Source: DATMXS01 sp050260275 (GTDB taxonomy: Bacteria > Acidobacteriota > Terriglobia > Bryobacterales > Bryobacteraceae). Taken from it: DNA of 31,667 nucleotides. Each line of letters begins with the position of its first letter. The first letter of the stretch is position 1. The notes under the pieces were generated by a model. That model ran no database searches and had not been told where the DNA came from. It worked only from the letters and a program-made list of their open reading frames with translations. The position numbers and the translations under genes were made by a program. Of the stretch, positions 1-8,055 are shown in pieces. The DNA lies in the NCBI GenBank assembly GCA_050260275.1, contig JBLNBX010000111.1, positions 1 through 31,667 on the forward strand. Direction: 5' to 3'.

Positions 1-2
1 TC

Positions 3-977
3 AAGACAGCGCAGCCGTGGGCGCCGGCCGGCCACGAGCTTGCCTGGGAGCAATGGAAGCTGCCGTACTCCGTCCCCGGCGCGAGAATCGAGCTATCGGC
101 GCCGCTCGAGGTGTCAGAAGCGTCGGACGCGGTTCAGATAATAGGCGCGGACTTTTCCGTCACCTTCGATAGAACCGCCACGTTCCACGATTACACGTAT
201 GGTGGCGCGAAACTCATCGGGCACGGGCCGATGCCGGGCTTCTGGCGCGCTCCAACAGACAACGATCGCGGCGGCGGCAAGGCGCTCGAAGGGCGTGCTG
301 AACTCGACGTGCAGGTGTGGCGCGATGCCGGCTGGCGCGTGACTAAGTTCGACGTGCAGCGGCCCGACCAGAATACTGCGTTGATCCGCTACGACGGCCA
401 GCTCGCCGCCGGCGGCACTTACTCGATGGCATATCATGTCACCGGAACCGGCGCTATCACGGTTGAGGTTTCATACACTCCCGGCGGGAAGGAGTCCGGC
501 ATGATGCCCCGGTTCGGCACGGATCTCGTGCTCGCGCCGGGCCTAGAGAACATGCGCTGGTACGGGCGCGGGCCAGTCGAAACTTACTGCGACCGTAAGT
601 TCGAGCGCGTGGGCGTGTACTCGTCCACTGTCGATGCGGAGTGGGTGGAGTACTCACGCCCGCAGGAGAACGGCAACAAGACGGATGTGCGCTGGATCGA
701 GTTCACGAACGGAAGCGGCGTTGGCCTGCGCGCCACCGGTCTTACCCCGCTCAACGCCGGCGCGTCGCACTATCCCGTTGCTGCGATGGAGGCCGCCGAT
801 TACTCGTTCAAGCTGGAGCGGCGGCCCGAAGTGTACCTGCATCTGGACCTCATGCAGATGGGCGTAGGCGGCATCGACTCCTGGAGCACGAACGCGTTTC
901 CGATGGAGCCGTACCGCATCCCACCGGACCGCCCATATAAGTACGGCTATCGTCTGGAACCGGTGAAGGGGCAGTAA
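3..977 (+). CDS. Beta-galactosidase (GH2), C-terminal part
   Basis: The frame is open from the first bases of the window, so this is the 3' part of a longer gene; the first in-window candidate start is not the true start. The visible part covers the end of the GH2 catalytic/Ig region (PAGHELAWEQW) and the C-terminal Bgal_small_N beta-sandwich. Typical motifs are FWRAPTDNDRG, RWYGRGPVETYCDR and SRPQENGNKTDVRW, and the protein ends with the usual aromatic tail near PYKYGYRLEPV. The family hydrolyses terminal beta-D-galactosides. The catalytic Glu residues would lie upstream of the window. It is convergent with the hexuronate genes uxaC/uxaE across a 680-bp non-coding stretch, in keeping with a plant-carbohydrate degrading lifestyle. 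The family call is secure; substrate specificity is not. Confidence 0.93.
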   Translation, partial: KTAQPWAPAGHELAWEQWKLPYSVPGARIELSAPLEVSEASDAVQIIGADFSVTFDRTATFHDYTYGGAKLIGHGPMPGFWRAPTDNDRGGGKALEGRAELDVQVWRDAGWRVTKFDVQRPDQNTALIRYDGQLAAGGTYSMAYHVTGTGAITVEVSYTPGGKESGMMPRFGTDLVLAPGLENMRWYGRGPVETYCDRKFERVGVYSSTVDAEWVEYSRPQENGNKTDVRWIEFTNGSGVGLRATGLTPLNAGASHYPVAAMEAADYSFKLERRPEVYLHLDLMQMGVGGIDSWSTNAFPMEPYRIPPDRPYKYGYRLEPVKGQ

Positions 978-1059
978 CGAGGAGATCCCGCGGCAGGCCC
1001 TGGTTTAGTGGGGCGCGAATATCGACCGGCAAGCAGCGTGCGCGTTTTGCAGGCCCGGC

Positions 1060-1200
1060 AGTGGTGGCGTAAAGGAGTCCACGCGCAAGCCGTCGGGATC
1101 TCGAGTGGCCGGAAGAGAGCCCCTGTGCTGGGGCCGAAAGGCTTGGCGCTCTGAACAGACCTCGAAAAGGACAATGCCACAGTACTTCGTGCCAAGCCGG
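1060..1200 (-). pseudogene. Possible relic of a VOC/glyoxalase-family gene 3' end
   Basis: One minus-strand frame reads KYCGIVLFEV, then SLPATRDPDGLRVDSFTPP. The second segment resembles the 'FRDPDGxxxELFxP' metal-ligand strand that ends many VOC (glyoxalase/bleomycin-resistance) domains. No intact start, N-terminal half or ribosome site accompanies it, and the reading frame is short. It is either a decayed gene fragment or a coincidence, so confidence is low. Confidence 0.25.
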
Positions 1201-1338
1201 ACCAGGGGGTCCGGCGCGGGCGAGGGCGCCCGCCCCACAGTCCTAGCGCATGTTGAACGTCCCGCGCATTTCGAAAGTATGACTTGTGGGGCGCACGCCA
1301 TGATCCTCGGGCGGCCATCTTGAGACTACCGCTTTGTG

Positions 1339-1358
1339 GGGCGACCCCCCGGTCGCCC
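1339..1358. repeat. Perfect 8-bp inverted repeat (hairpin)
   Basis: GGGCGACC and GGTCGCCC flank a CCCC loop, and the left arm is preceded by TTGTG. No T-run follows on either strand, so it is not a standard intrinsic terminator. Confidence 0.6.
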
Positions 1359-1404
1359 ATCGGGCGCGGGACTCGGTCGACTCCTCTTCAGTTGCTGCGC
1401 ACAT

Positions 1405-1583
1405 TCTTGCGCCCCTTTCAGAGGCTACCCCGAGTGCATCACCGACACGCTATTGGGGGGCGGGCTTGAGCCCGCGCAGGGCTTCAGCCCTGCAGCATAG
1501 CTAGAGCCTGAGTGTGCGGAGCTGAAGCTCCGCCGCTGAAGTCCGCCCCCCTCATGTGTTGCCGAGCCGCGGCCGCCGAGTGC
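1405..1583. repeat. Palindrome-array repeat element, copy 1
   Basis: The core at 1455-1560 is bounded by near-inverted ends: GGGGGGCGGGCTT at the left and AAGTCCGCCCCCC at the right (12 of 13 complementary), followed by TCATGTGTT. Inside are small palindromes centred on GCTGAAGC or its reverse, for example GCAGGGCTTCAGCCCTGC (1476-1493) and GCGGAGCTGAAGCTCCGC (1516-1533). Outside the core, similarity to the second copy at 15795-16050 continues on both sides (CCCTTTCAGAGGCTACCCCGA on the left, AGCCGCGGCC-type sequence on the right). The element lies just downstream of the uxaC stop. Such palindrome arrays are dispersed in some Acidobacteriota genomes; function unknown. Confidence 0.75.
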
Positions 1584-1660
1584 CTTGCTAACCTGTTGAC
1601 CGCAGACAACTGGGCCCCGAACCGGGCGCTCCCCAGGCACGCGGCCACTGCGGCGCTGCA

Positions 1661-3067
1661 TCACTCGATATCCAGGCCGAAGTACGCTCGCGCGTTGTTG
1701 TAGCAGATGTTCTCGATCAGCGGGCCGACGAGCGAATCGTCGTCAGGTATCTCGCCGTTCTCCATGTCGCGCCCTATCAGGTTGCACAGCACGCGCCTGA
1801 AGTACTCGTGGCGCGGATACGACATGAACGAGCGCGAATCCGTCAGCATCCCGACGAACCGCGATAGCAGCCCTACGTTCGAGAGCGCGTTGAGCTGCAT
1901 CTCCATGCCCTCTTTCTGGTCCAGGAACCACCAGCCGCTGCCGAACTGTATCTTTCCGGCCGTGCGCCCGTCCTGGAAGTTGCCCGTCATCGCAGCGAAA
2001 ACGTAATTGTCTCGCGGGTTGGCATTGTAGATGATCGTCTTCGGCAGCGCGCCTTCCTGCTCCAGGCGGTCCAGATACACGGCGAGCGCGTCCGCCTGCG
2101 GCCAGTCGCCTATGGAATCGAAACCCGTGTCGGGGCCGAGCACCTTCTGCGCGCGGGTGTTGTTGTTTCGCCGCGCGCCGAGGTGAAGTTGTTTCACCCA
2201 GCCCTTTTCGGCGTCCAGCCGGCCGAAGAACAGCATCATGACCGACGCGAATCTCGCGCGCTCTTCCGGGGAGGCCGCGTGGCCGGCGCGGGCGCGTTCG
2301 AATATGCCGGCCGCCGTCTGCTCCGGGCAGATATCGGCGCAAACGAAATCCAACCCATGGTCGGAAACGCGCGCGCCCATCTCGTGGAAATAGTCGTGCC
2401 GCCGTTTCAGCGCGTCGAGGAAATCGGCGAAAGTCGCAATTTCCACGCCGGCCGCCGCCGCCAGCTTGTCCACCCACGGGTTGAAGACGCCCGGCGTGTT
2501 CACGGCCAGCGCGCGGTCGGGACGAAATGCGGGGAACACGCGCGTCTTGAGCCCCGACGCCGCGATCGCACGATGGCAACCCAGGTCGTCAGCGGGGTCG
2601 TCTGTCGTGCAGAGCGCCCTCACGTCAAACTTGCGGAAGATGCCGCTGACGCTGAACTCCGGGTCCGCCAGTTTCTCATTGGCGAGCTCCCAGATGCGGT
2701 CCGCGCTTCGCTCGTCGAGCAGGTCGTCAATGTCGAAATAACGCTTCAGTTCGAGGTGCGTCCAGTGATACAGCGGGTTGCGCAGTGTGTACGGCACTGT
2801 GCGCGCCCAGGCCCTGAACTTCTCCTTCGGCGAAGCGTCGCCAGTGCAGTAGCGCTCGTCGATTCCGTTGGCCCGCATGGCGCGCCACTTGTAGTGGTCG
2901 CCTGCGAGCCAGATCTCGAACAGGTTTGAAAAGCGGCGGTCGGAGGCGATGTCGGCCGGCGGCAGGTGGCAATGATAGTCCAGGATTGGCTGGCGCTCCG
3001 CGTAAGAGTGGTACAGGCGTTGTGCGGTGCGGTTGGTGAGAAGGAAATCATCGTGAATGAATGCCAT
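1661..3067 (-). CDS. uxaC: Uronate isomerase (glucuronate/galacturonate isomerase)
   Basis: This 468-residue protein matches the UxaC amidohydrolase-fold family in length (about 470) and motifs. Near the N-terminus is ILDYHCHLPP with the HxH metal site, followed by FEIWLAGDHYKWRAMR. Later come CTTDDPADDL, the LHLGARRNNN region and the C-terminal YPRHEYFRRVLCNLIG. UxaC interconverts D-glucuronate with D-fructuronate and D-galacturonate with D-tagaturonate in the cytoplasm. The chosen start is the ATG giving MAFIHDDFLL. The frame stays open 128 codons further upstream, but that extension overlaps uxaE and has no family resemblance. The start lies 2 nt after the uxaE stop, so the two are probably translationally coupled. 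Confidence 0.95.
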   Translation of the reverse strand: MAFIHDDFLLTNRTAQRLYHSYAERQPILDYHCHLPPADIASDRRFSNLFEIWLAGDHYKWRAMRANGIDERYCTGDASPKEKFRAWARTVPYTLRNPLYHWTHLELKRYFDIDDLLDERSADRIWELANEKLADPEFSVSGIFRKFDVRALCTTDDPADDLGCHRAIAASGLKTRVFPAFRPDRALAVNTPGVFNPWVDKLAAAAGVEIATFADFLDALKRRHDYFHEMGARVSDHGLDFVCADICPEQTAAGIFERARAGHAASPEERARFASVMMLFFGRLDAEKGWVKQLHLGARRNNNTRAQKVLGPDTGFDSIGDWPQADALAVYLDRLEQEGALPKTIIYNANPRDNYVFAAMTGNFQDGRTAGKIQFGSGWWFLDQKEGMEMQLNALSNVGLLSRFVGMLTDSRSFMSYPRHEYFRRVLCNLIGRDMENGEIPDDDSLVGPLIENICYNNARAYFGLDIE

Positions 3068-3069
3068 GT

Positions 3070-4293
3070 TTACAGGAAAAGTGGTTTCAGATGTCTCTCG
3101 TACAGGTTGAACGTCACGTTCCGTGATACCAGGGCCTTGCTCTCCTCGAGCGCGCGGAAGAAACGCTCGCCGAGCTTCGCGGCAATCTTGTAGCCGACGT
3201 GCAGCAACTGGCGGAAGTGCGGGTTGAAGTCCGGGCACGCGGGGTCGTGCCGCAGCGCCGCGGCGAACCGTTCCGCGGTCCAGCCGGCCACCTCGGAGGC
3301 CTCGGGCAGCCGTGCCGCATCGATGTCGATGACGCTCGCATACGGCGCGCACAGATCGTCCATCTGGCCGCGCGCAGCGGTGTAGATCTCCTTGGCGATC
3401 GCGAGGCCCTCGCCTCCGCTCTCGGCCAGCCCGATCACCTCCTCGAGCCACGTCGTGCCGGCCGTCTTGAGGTGGATTCCCGCTCCGGTTTCCACCAGAA
3501 CGCGGTGCATCGGCCCGTAGAGCGAGAACTTGTCACTTCCGGAGTGCACGCTCAACTTCAGTTCCCGTGGCAGGCCGTAGGCGGCAATGGCGTGCGCGAT
3601 GGCCGCTATGTCGTTACGGAACTCGCTCTCGAAACGCGCCACGTCTCCCACGTAGTCCACGCCCTTGTTGAAGCGCCCGGAGAACTTCGGCGCGATCGTC
3701 TGAACCGGAACGCCCTCGTCCGCAAGCGCGGCCAGTATGACAAGCAACTCCTCCGGCGTCTGCGGCGAATTGGTTTCGTCCAGCGAGACCTCGGTGATGA
3801 ACGTACCCGCGCCCTTCGCCGCTGCTATGCGGCGGTAGATGCGTCCGGCCTCCTGAGCGGCGAACAGGTACTTGCAGGCGGCATCGGCCGCCGCTTCCCG
3901 CGTCAACTCGCGCGCCAGTTCCGCGTGCTTCGCCAGGAGCGTTACCACAGCCGCCGGCGCAGGCGCGATCCCGATGGCGTAGGCGACGTCCAGCGTGAAG
4001 AAGTCGCATGCTTCGATGAAGCCGTCCGCGTTCTTCAGGTTGATGTGGTCCGCGTCGACGAAGTATGGCCGGCGCCAGCCCAACTCCCTTACCGCCGCGT
4101 CCGCCGCGCGGCGCGTCTCGACAGGCTGGGAGCCCACGATGACGTGCTCGCGGTGCGACTTGTTCCACACCGGGGTGACCTCGACGCCGGCCTCGCCCGC
4201 CATCATGCACGCGCGCAGTTGCGCGCGCGCCTGGCGCGCGAAACGGTCTCCAGTGCCGAGCGAGTACTTCGAGATCGGCTGCATACCGTTCAC
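3070..4293 (-). CDS. uxaE: Tagaturonate epimerase family protein
   Basis: The protein resembles UxaE, the C3-epimerase first described in Thermotoga, which converts D-tagaturonate to D-fructuronate and so lets galacturonate enter the glucuronate branch. Supporting motifs are SLGTGDRFARQA near residue 11, FVDADHINLK, DFFTLDVAYAIG, EVSLDETNSPQTPEEL, LKLSVHSGSDKFSLYG, HLKTAGTTWLEE and RQLLHVGYK near the C-terminus. At about 407 residues it is shorter than the Thermotoga form as I recall it, lacking an N-terminal segment. The start is GTG at 4293, or ATG at 4284 three codons later; neither has a strong ribosome site. It is the first gene of the two-gene uxaE-uxaC operon. No uxaB or uxuA is present, so downstream steps lie elsewhere. 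Confidence 0.85.
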   Translation of the reverse strand: MNGMQPISKYSLGTGDRFARQARAQLRACMMAGEAGVEVTPVWNKSHREHVIVGSQPVETRRAADAAVRELGWRRPYFVDADHINLKNADGFIEACDFFTLDVAYAIGIAPAPAAVVTLLAKHAELARELTREAAADAACKYLFAAQEAGRIYRRIAAAKGAGTFITEVSLDETNSPQTPEELLVILAALADEGVPVQTIAPKFSGRFNKGVDYVGDVARFESEFRNDIAAIAHAIAAYGLPRELKLSVHSGSDKFSLYGPMHRVLVETGAGIHLKTAGTTWLEEVIGLAESGGEGLAIAKEIYTAARGQMDDLCAPYASVIDIDAARLPEASEVAGWTAERFAAALRHDPACPDFNPHFRQLLHVGYKIAAKLGERFFRALEESKALVSRNVTFNLYERHLKPLFL

Positions 4294-4323
4294 GCGACCA
4301 CTCTATGTTAGCGTCTCGCCCAG

Positions 4324-4358
4324 AAAAAAGGCGCGGCCACCGCCTGTGTGGCCGCGCC
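4324..4358 (-). terminator. Intrinsic terminator of the TolC-family gene
   Basis: On the minus strand an 11-bp perfect stem (GGCGCGGCCAC / GTGGCCGCGCC) with a 7-nt loop is followed directly by six T residues. It lies 33 nt after the stop codon of the TolC-family gene and also insulates uxaE. Confidence 0.9.
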
Positions 4359-4390
4359 GGATTGGAGGAGCGAAGTGCTGCTCTATCGGT

Positions 4391-6307
4391 CTACTGCTGC
4401 AAAACCGGAATCGGGCTCGGCGGCCGATTCACCTGGCCACTCATCGCCTCTTCGATCGAGATGTTGTTCACCTCGAGCGTACGGCCGAGCACCTGGTCGA
4501 GGTTGACCTTGGCCTTCGCGTACTGGCTCTCGGCGGCGACCTCCTGCGATCGCGCCTGGGCCAGGTCGCGTTGCGCCTGAATCACGAGAAACACGGTGGA
4601 GACGCCGAGTTGGTACTTCTTCTGCTCCGCGTCGAGCGTCTGTTCCTGCAACATGCGCGCCTTGACCGCCGCCTGGTACGCCGCGCTGGCCTGCTGGAGC
4701 GCCGTCACCGCGTTCTGCACATCCACGCGGATCTCGTTGATCAACTGCTGCTGGCGGATCTCCGCCTGGCGCAGGCTCACCTGGTCCATGATGATATCGG
4801 CCTTGGCCGAGCGGTTGCGCAGCGGCACGCTGAGGTAGAAGCCGATGCTGTAATCGGGGAAATTCCGCCGGAAGATCTGGCCGATGGCGCTGCCCCAGCC
4901 GCCCCAGAAGAACGCATCGGGAGGCGGAACGACAGTGCCGGTCCCCGGGTCGACATACGCGTCTCTGCGCGAGGGAACGCCGGCCAGCGCGTTGTTCGCG
5001 AACTGGGCCTGAACGTTCAGCACCGGGCGAAGCTGGCTCTTGGAGCCGGCCAGGCCGATCTTTGCGCTGTCGATGTTCAGCCGTCCCTGCTCGACTTCCA
5101 CGCGGTTCTCGAGCGCCAGCGACACCAGGTCCTGCAGGGGCATGATGTCTTCCTGCTCGGGAACCCTGATGCGGTCCGTCGGGATGATCCGCACATCGCT
5201 GATCACCGGGCTGCCGATGCCGGTCTTGCTGATGGCGTTCTTGAGCAGGTTCTCCTGCTGCAGGAGCTGAGTCTGCGCGTTGACCAGTTGCTGTTGCGCG
5301 CTCGCGACCTCAGCCTCTGCGCGCACTATCTCGATCGGCGCCAGAGTCCCGATCTCCACCTGCTTCTTGTTGTCCTCATAGAGCTTCTGTGCCAGCGCCA
5401 GCGCCTGTTCGCGCACCCGCACCGTCTCGGCGAAGCTCACCAGATCCCAGTAACCCGCGATAACGGCCGACACCGTGGCGATCACCTGCTGCCTGAATGC
5501 CAGATCGGTGATCCTCGTGTTGTTGCGGGCGATCTTGATGTTGCGGTTGTTCGTCGCGATCCCGAAGCCGCGCAGCAGCGGCTGCGAAATCGTGAGCGTA
5601 GCTCCGGCGTCGATGAACGGGTTGAAGTCGCTGCGGGTCGAACTGGACAGCGCCCGCGTGTTGTTCCATGACAGGTCCACCGAAGTGCCAGTCAGGAAGC
5701 TTTTCGAGACACCGTAGTTGAGCGCCCGCGTGCTCGAAACCACGTAGTTCGAACCCACCGTGAAGGCGTTCGTCATCGGCGAGGTGGAGTGGCCGAGCGA
5801 ACCCGACACGTAGAAGGAGGGGTCGAGCGACGGGATGGTCGTGCCGGTTGCCTGGATGATGGTGCCGCCGGTGGAGCCCCCGCCGCCGCCTCGGGACGTT
5901 GCTCTGTTGAACTGCCCGGAGCCACCCGTAATCTGCGACAGCGCGCTGGTGGTGCTCGTCGAGATGCTCGTCTGGACGCCACGCAGCGGGCCGCCCGCCT
6001 CAGCGCGAAGCAGACTGGCCTCGGCGTTCAACGGCGAGTAGCGCTGCAAATGTATATCAAGGTTGTTTTCGAGCGCCAGGGCGATGGCGTCCTGAAGCGA
6101 CAGGTACAGGTTTCCGCCCCGGACCAGAGCGTCCAGGCGAGAGGAGTTGCCGAAGCTGACTGGCGTCACCTCGTCCCACGTGTATGGGTGCGTAAACCCG
6201 CTCAGAAAGCCGCTGCCTTTGCGCACCGTGGGGGCTTGCGCAACCGCCGGCGGGGCGGCCAGCAGCACGATACAGAGTACGGCGATGCCGGACTGTAGGC
6301 GTCTCAT
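4391..6307 (-). CDS. TolC-family outer membrane efflux protein
   Basis: This 638-residue protein starts with a signal peptide (basic MRR, hydrophobic core, cleavage near AVAQA at about residue 25). It continues with an N-terminal region carrying LYLSLQDAIALALENNLDIHLQRY, typical of the first TolC/OEP helix. Two OEP repeats follow, with long amphipathic helices rich in Ala, Gln and Glu (for example EIVRAEAEVASAQQQLVNAQ near the middle and RDLAQARSQEVAAESQYAKAK near the end) and beta-barrel segments such as PDYSIGFYLSVPLRNRSAKAD. A Gly/Ser/Thr-rich stretch near residues 130-155 is a low-complexity insert. TolC-type trimers form the outer-membrane channel of tripartite pumps or type I secretion. 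No RND or adaptor gene is adjacent. AGGTG lies about 10 nt before the ATG. It ends in a strong terminator. Confidence 0.92.
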   Translation of the reverse strand: MRRLQSGIAVLCIVLLAAPPAVAQAPTVRKGSGFLSGFTHPYTWDEVTPVSFGNSSRLDALVRGGNLYLSLQDAIALALENNLDIHLQRYSPLNAEASLLRAEAGGPLRGVQTSISTSTTSALSQITGGSGQFNRATSRGGGGGSTGGTIIQATGTTIPSLDPSFYVSGSLGHSTSPMTNAFTVGSNYVVSSTRALNYGVSKSFLTGTSVDLSWNNTRALSSSTRSDFNPFIDAGATLTISQPLLRGFGIATNNRNIKIARNNTRITDLAFRQQVIATVSAVIAGYWDLVSFAETVRVREQALALAQKLYEDNKKQVEIGTLAPIEIVRAEAEVASAQQQLVNAQTQLLQQENLLKNAISKTGIGSPVISDVRIIPTDRIRVPEQEDIMPLQDLVSLALENRVEVEQGRLNIDSAKIGLAGSKSQLRPVLNVQAQFANNALAGVPSRRDAYVDPGTGTVVPPPDAFFWGGWGSAIGQIFRRNFPDYSIGFYLSVPLRNRSAKADIIMDQVSLRQAEIRQQQLINEIRVDVQNAVTALQQASAAYQAAVKARMLQEQTLDAEQKKYQLGVSTVFLVIQAQRDLAQARSQEVAAESQYAKAKVNLDQVLGRTLEVNNISIEEAMSGQVNRPPSPIPVLQQ

Positions 6308-6555
6308 CAGAAATCACACCTCATGTGCCGAAGGGGCGTTCAGGTCCGTGCACGATTGGGGCCATGCCCCTCAAGCCAGGGAATACGTCCGAAAAGCGTG
6401 ATTGTTCCCCGAATCTGCAATCCTACCGCACGCGCGCCCGCGACCCAAAAAGCCGCGCGCCGTTCCGGACTGTTCGAACGCACAACTCCCCTGTTCACAA
6501 ACGGACACATTAGTGATTGGCGTATGAGAGGGGGCTGATGGGTACGCCCTTTGGC

Positions 6556-6561
6556 TATACT
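6556..6561 (+). promoter_or_regulatory. -10 box of pyrE (leaderless candidate)
   Basis: TATACT lies 6 nt before the GTG start of pyrE. Transcription starting about 7 nt downstream would begin at the start codon itself. No convincing -35 hexamer is visible, and there is no Shine-Dalgarno sequence. Confidence 0.55.
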
Positions 6562-6567
6562 TAAGCG

Positions 6568-7155
6568 GTGCAGAACCTTGTCCTCGAGATGTTCAGGCAA
6601 ACCGGAGCGTATCTGCGCGGCCATTTTCGCCTTACCAGCGGCCTCCACAGCCCCGAGTATCTGCAATGCGCCCTTGTTTTGCAGTATCCGCAGCATGCCG
6701 CCGGGCTAGGAACCATGCTGGCGCACGAGATCAGGACCGCTGCGGGCGGCCGCCACATAGAGGTTGTGGCCTCCCCCGCAATAGGGGGCATAGTGATAGG
6801 GCACGAGGTCGCGCGCGCTCTCGGCGCCCGAGCTATCTTCACCGAGCGCGATCCCGAAGGCAAGATGGTGCTGCGGCGCGGTTTTTCGGTCTCTCCGGGG
6901 GAGACTGCCGTCGTCGTCGAGGACGTGATAACCACTGGCGGCAGCACGCGGGAGGTCGTCCGCGTGCTCCGGGACGCGGGCGCGGATGTGGTGGCCGCGG
7001 GCTGCATAGCGGACCGGAGCAGCGGGAAAGTCGACCTGGGAGTGCGGCTCGCCGCATTGCTGACCCTGAGCGTCGTTTCCTACCCCCCCGAAAACTGTCC
7101 GCTTTGCCGCCAGGGGATTCCGGTCGTTAAGCCCGGCTCCCGCCCGGGCGCGTAG
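6568..7155 (+). CDS. pyrE: Orotate phosphoribosyltransferase
   Basis: PyrE transfers the phosphoribosyl group of PRPP to orotate to give OMP in de novo UMP synthesis. The 195-residue sequence has the N-terminal GHFRLTSGLHSPEYLQCA segment typical of the Thermus-like OPRT subgroup, the flexible loop TERDPEGKMVLRRGF, and the PRPP-binding motif VVVEDVITTGGST around residues 115-127. A C-terminal CPLC motif could bind a metal. The start is GTG; a TATACT -10 box ends 6 nt upstream, leaving no room for a leader or ribosome site. truA begins 2 nt after the stop, so the two form an operon. Confidence 0.95.
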   Translation: MQNLVLEMFRQTGAYLRGHFRLTSGLHSPEYLQCALVLQYPQHAAGLGTMLAHEIRTAAGGRHIEVVASPAIGGIVIGHEVARALGARAIFTERDPEGKMVLRRGFSVSPGETAVVVEDVITTGGSTREVVRVLRDAGADVVAAGCIADRSSGKVDLGVRLAALLTLSVVSYPPENCPLCRQGIPVVKPGSRPGA

Positions 7156-7157
7156 GC

Positions 7158-7928
7158 ATGCGCCGTATCAAGATAACTGTCGCCTACGACGGCACGGACT
7201 ACCACGGCTGGCAGGTGCAGCCTTCGCTCCCCACCATCCAGGGCACGCTCGAGCACGTGGTTGGGTCTATCGAGGGCCGGCCGGTCAAGGTGGAGGGCTC
7301 TGGCCGCACCGATGCGGGGGTTCACGCCCTCGCCCAGGTGGCCGCTTTCTCGATCAGCAACCCCATTCCCACCGTGAACCTCCGCCGCGCGATGAACCGC
7401 CTGCTGCCCCGCGACATCCGCGTGCTTTCGGCCGTCGAAACCGCGCCGGAGTTCAATCCCAGGTACGATGCGCTGTCCAAGACGTACGAATATCGCATCT
7501 TCCGGGACGAGGTCTGCCCGCCTTTCGAGCGTCGTTACGTCCACCATCACCCCTATCCGCTCGATCTCGATCGCATGGTCCGCGCCGCCGCCGTCTTCGA
7601 GGGCGAGCACGATTTCACCGCCTTCGCCGCTTCGGACGACAGCGACGCTTTCGGTCGCTCCAAGGTGCGCACGATATTCAGTTCCAGATTGATCTATGAG
7701 CCCCCTCGGCTCATCTACCGCGTCCGCGGCAGCGGATTTCTCAAGCACATGGTCCGCAACATCGTGGGCACACTGCTGGAGGCCGGAAAGGGCAACCTCG
7801 ACCTGGACTGCCTGCGGTCGCTGCTTGCGCCTGGCGCCTCCACCAAGGCCGGCCCCACAGCGCCGGCGTCCGGGCTGTTCCTTGTGGAAGTCGATTACGG
7901 CCCCGCCACAAGCGGCTCACTGGGTTGA
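7158..7928 (+). CDS. truA: tRNA pseudouridine synthase A
   Basis: TruA converts uridines 38-40 of the tRNA anticodon stem-loop to pseudouridine. The 256-residue protein begins with KITVAYDGTDYHGWQVQP, followed by the catalytic motif GRTDAGVHA (Asp at residue 52). It then carries the conserved SKTYEYRIF, HDFTAF and GSGFLKHMVRNIVGTL segments near the C-terminus. Length is normal. It lies 2 nt after pyrE, almost certainly cotranscribed, and depends on the upstream promoter. The pairing of a pyrimidine gene with a uridine-modifying enzyme is probably incidental. Confidence 0.96.
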   Translation: MRRIKITVAYDGTDYHGWQVQPSLPTIQGTLEHVVGSIEGRPVKVEGSGRTDAGVHALAQVAAFSISNPIPTVNLRRAMNRLLPRDIRVLSAVETAPEFNPRYDALSKTYEYRIFRDEVCPPFERRYVHHHPYPLDLDRMVRAAAVFEGEHDFTAFAASDDSDAFGRSKVRTIFSSRLIYEPPRLIYRVRGSGFLKHMVRNIVGTLLEAGKGNLDLDCLRSLLAPGASTKAGPTAPASGLFLVEVDYGPATSGSLG

Positions 7929-7994
7929 TCCCGGCCTGGGCGGCCTGCTCCCGCGCGGGCTTTCGTCCCCATCTCATTTCTGAGCGCGCCGGCC

Positions 7995-8000
7995 TATAAT
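7995..8000 (+). promoter_or_regulatory. -10 box of hsp20
   Basis: A consensus TATAAT stands in GC-rich intergenic DNA 55 nt before the hsp20 ATG. No good -35 box is seen. Unlike several other genes here, this arrangement leaves a leader of about 50 nt that includes a Shine-Dalgarno sequence. No CIRCE-like inverted repeat was found in the gap. Confidence 0.55.
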
Positions 8001-8055
8001 ACGAAGCAACAGAGCGCGTCGGGCGTGAGGACCGAGCGCCAACAGAGGGGACAAC

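Larger units (their letters stand above)
978..1660. other. Long intergenic region with repeats, no intact gene
   Basis: No convincing intact coding region is seen in these 683 bp. It contains several 'GTGGGGCG' words (near 1011, 1285 and 1336), a perfect 8-bp hairpin at 1339-1358, a palindrome-array element at 1405-1583, and a possible relic of a VOC/glyoxalase gene on the minus strand around 1060-1200. It separates two convergent genes, so it holds 3' ends only. Confidence 0.6.

Noticed and set aside
3068..3451. 128-codon upstream extension of the uxaC frame
   Set aside because: It overlaps uxaE, is Arg/Gly-rich shadow sequence, and the UxaC family begins at MAFIHDDF.
3995..5671. 558-codon plus-strand open frame opposite uxaE and the TolC-family gene
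   Set aside because: High-GC antisense shadow without family motifs, spanning a clear terminator and two real genes.
7951..7965. CCCGCGCGGG palindrome after truA as a terminator
   Set aside because: No loop and only three T residues follow; not convincing.
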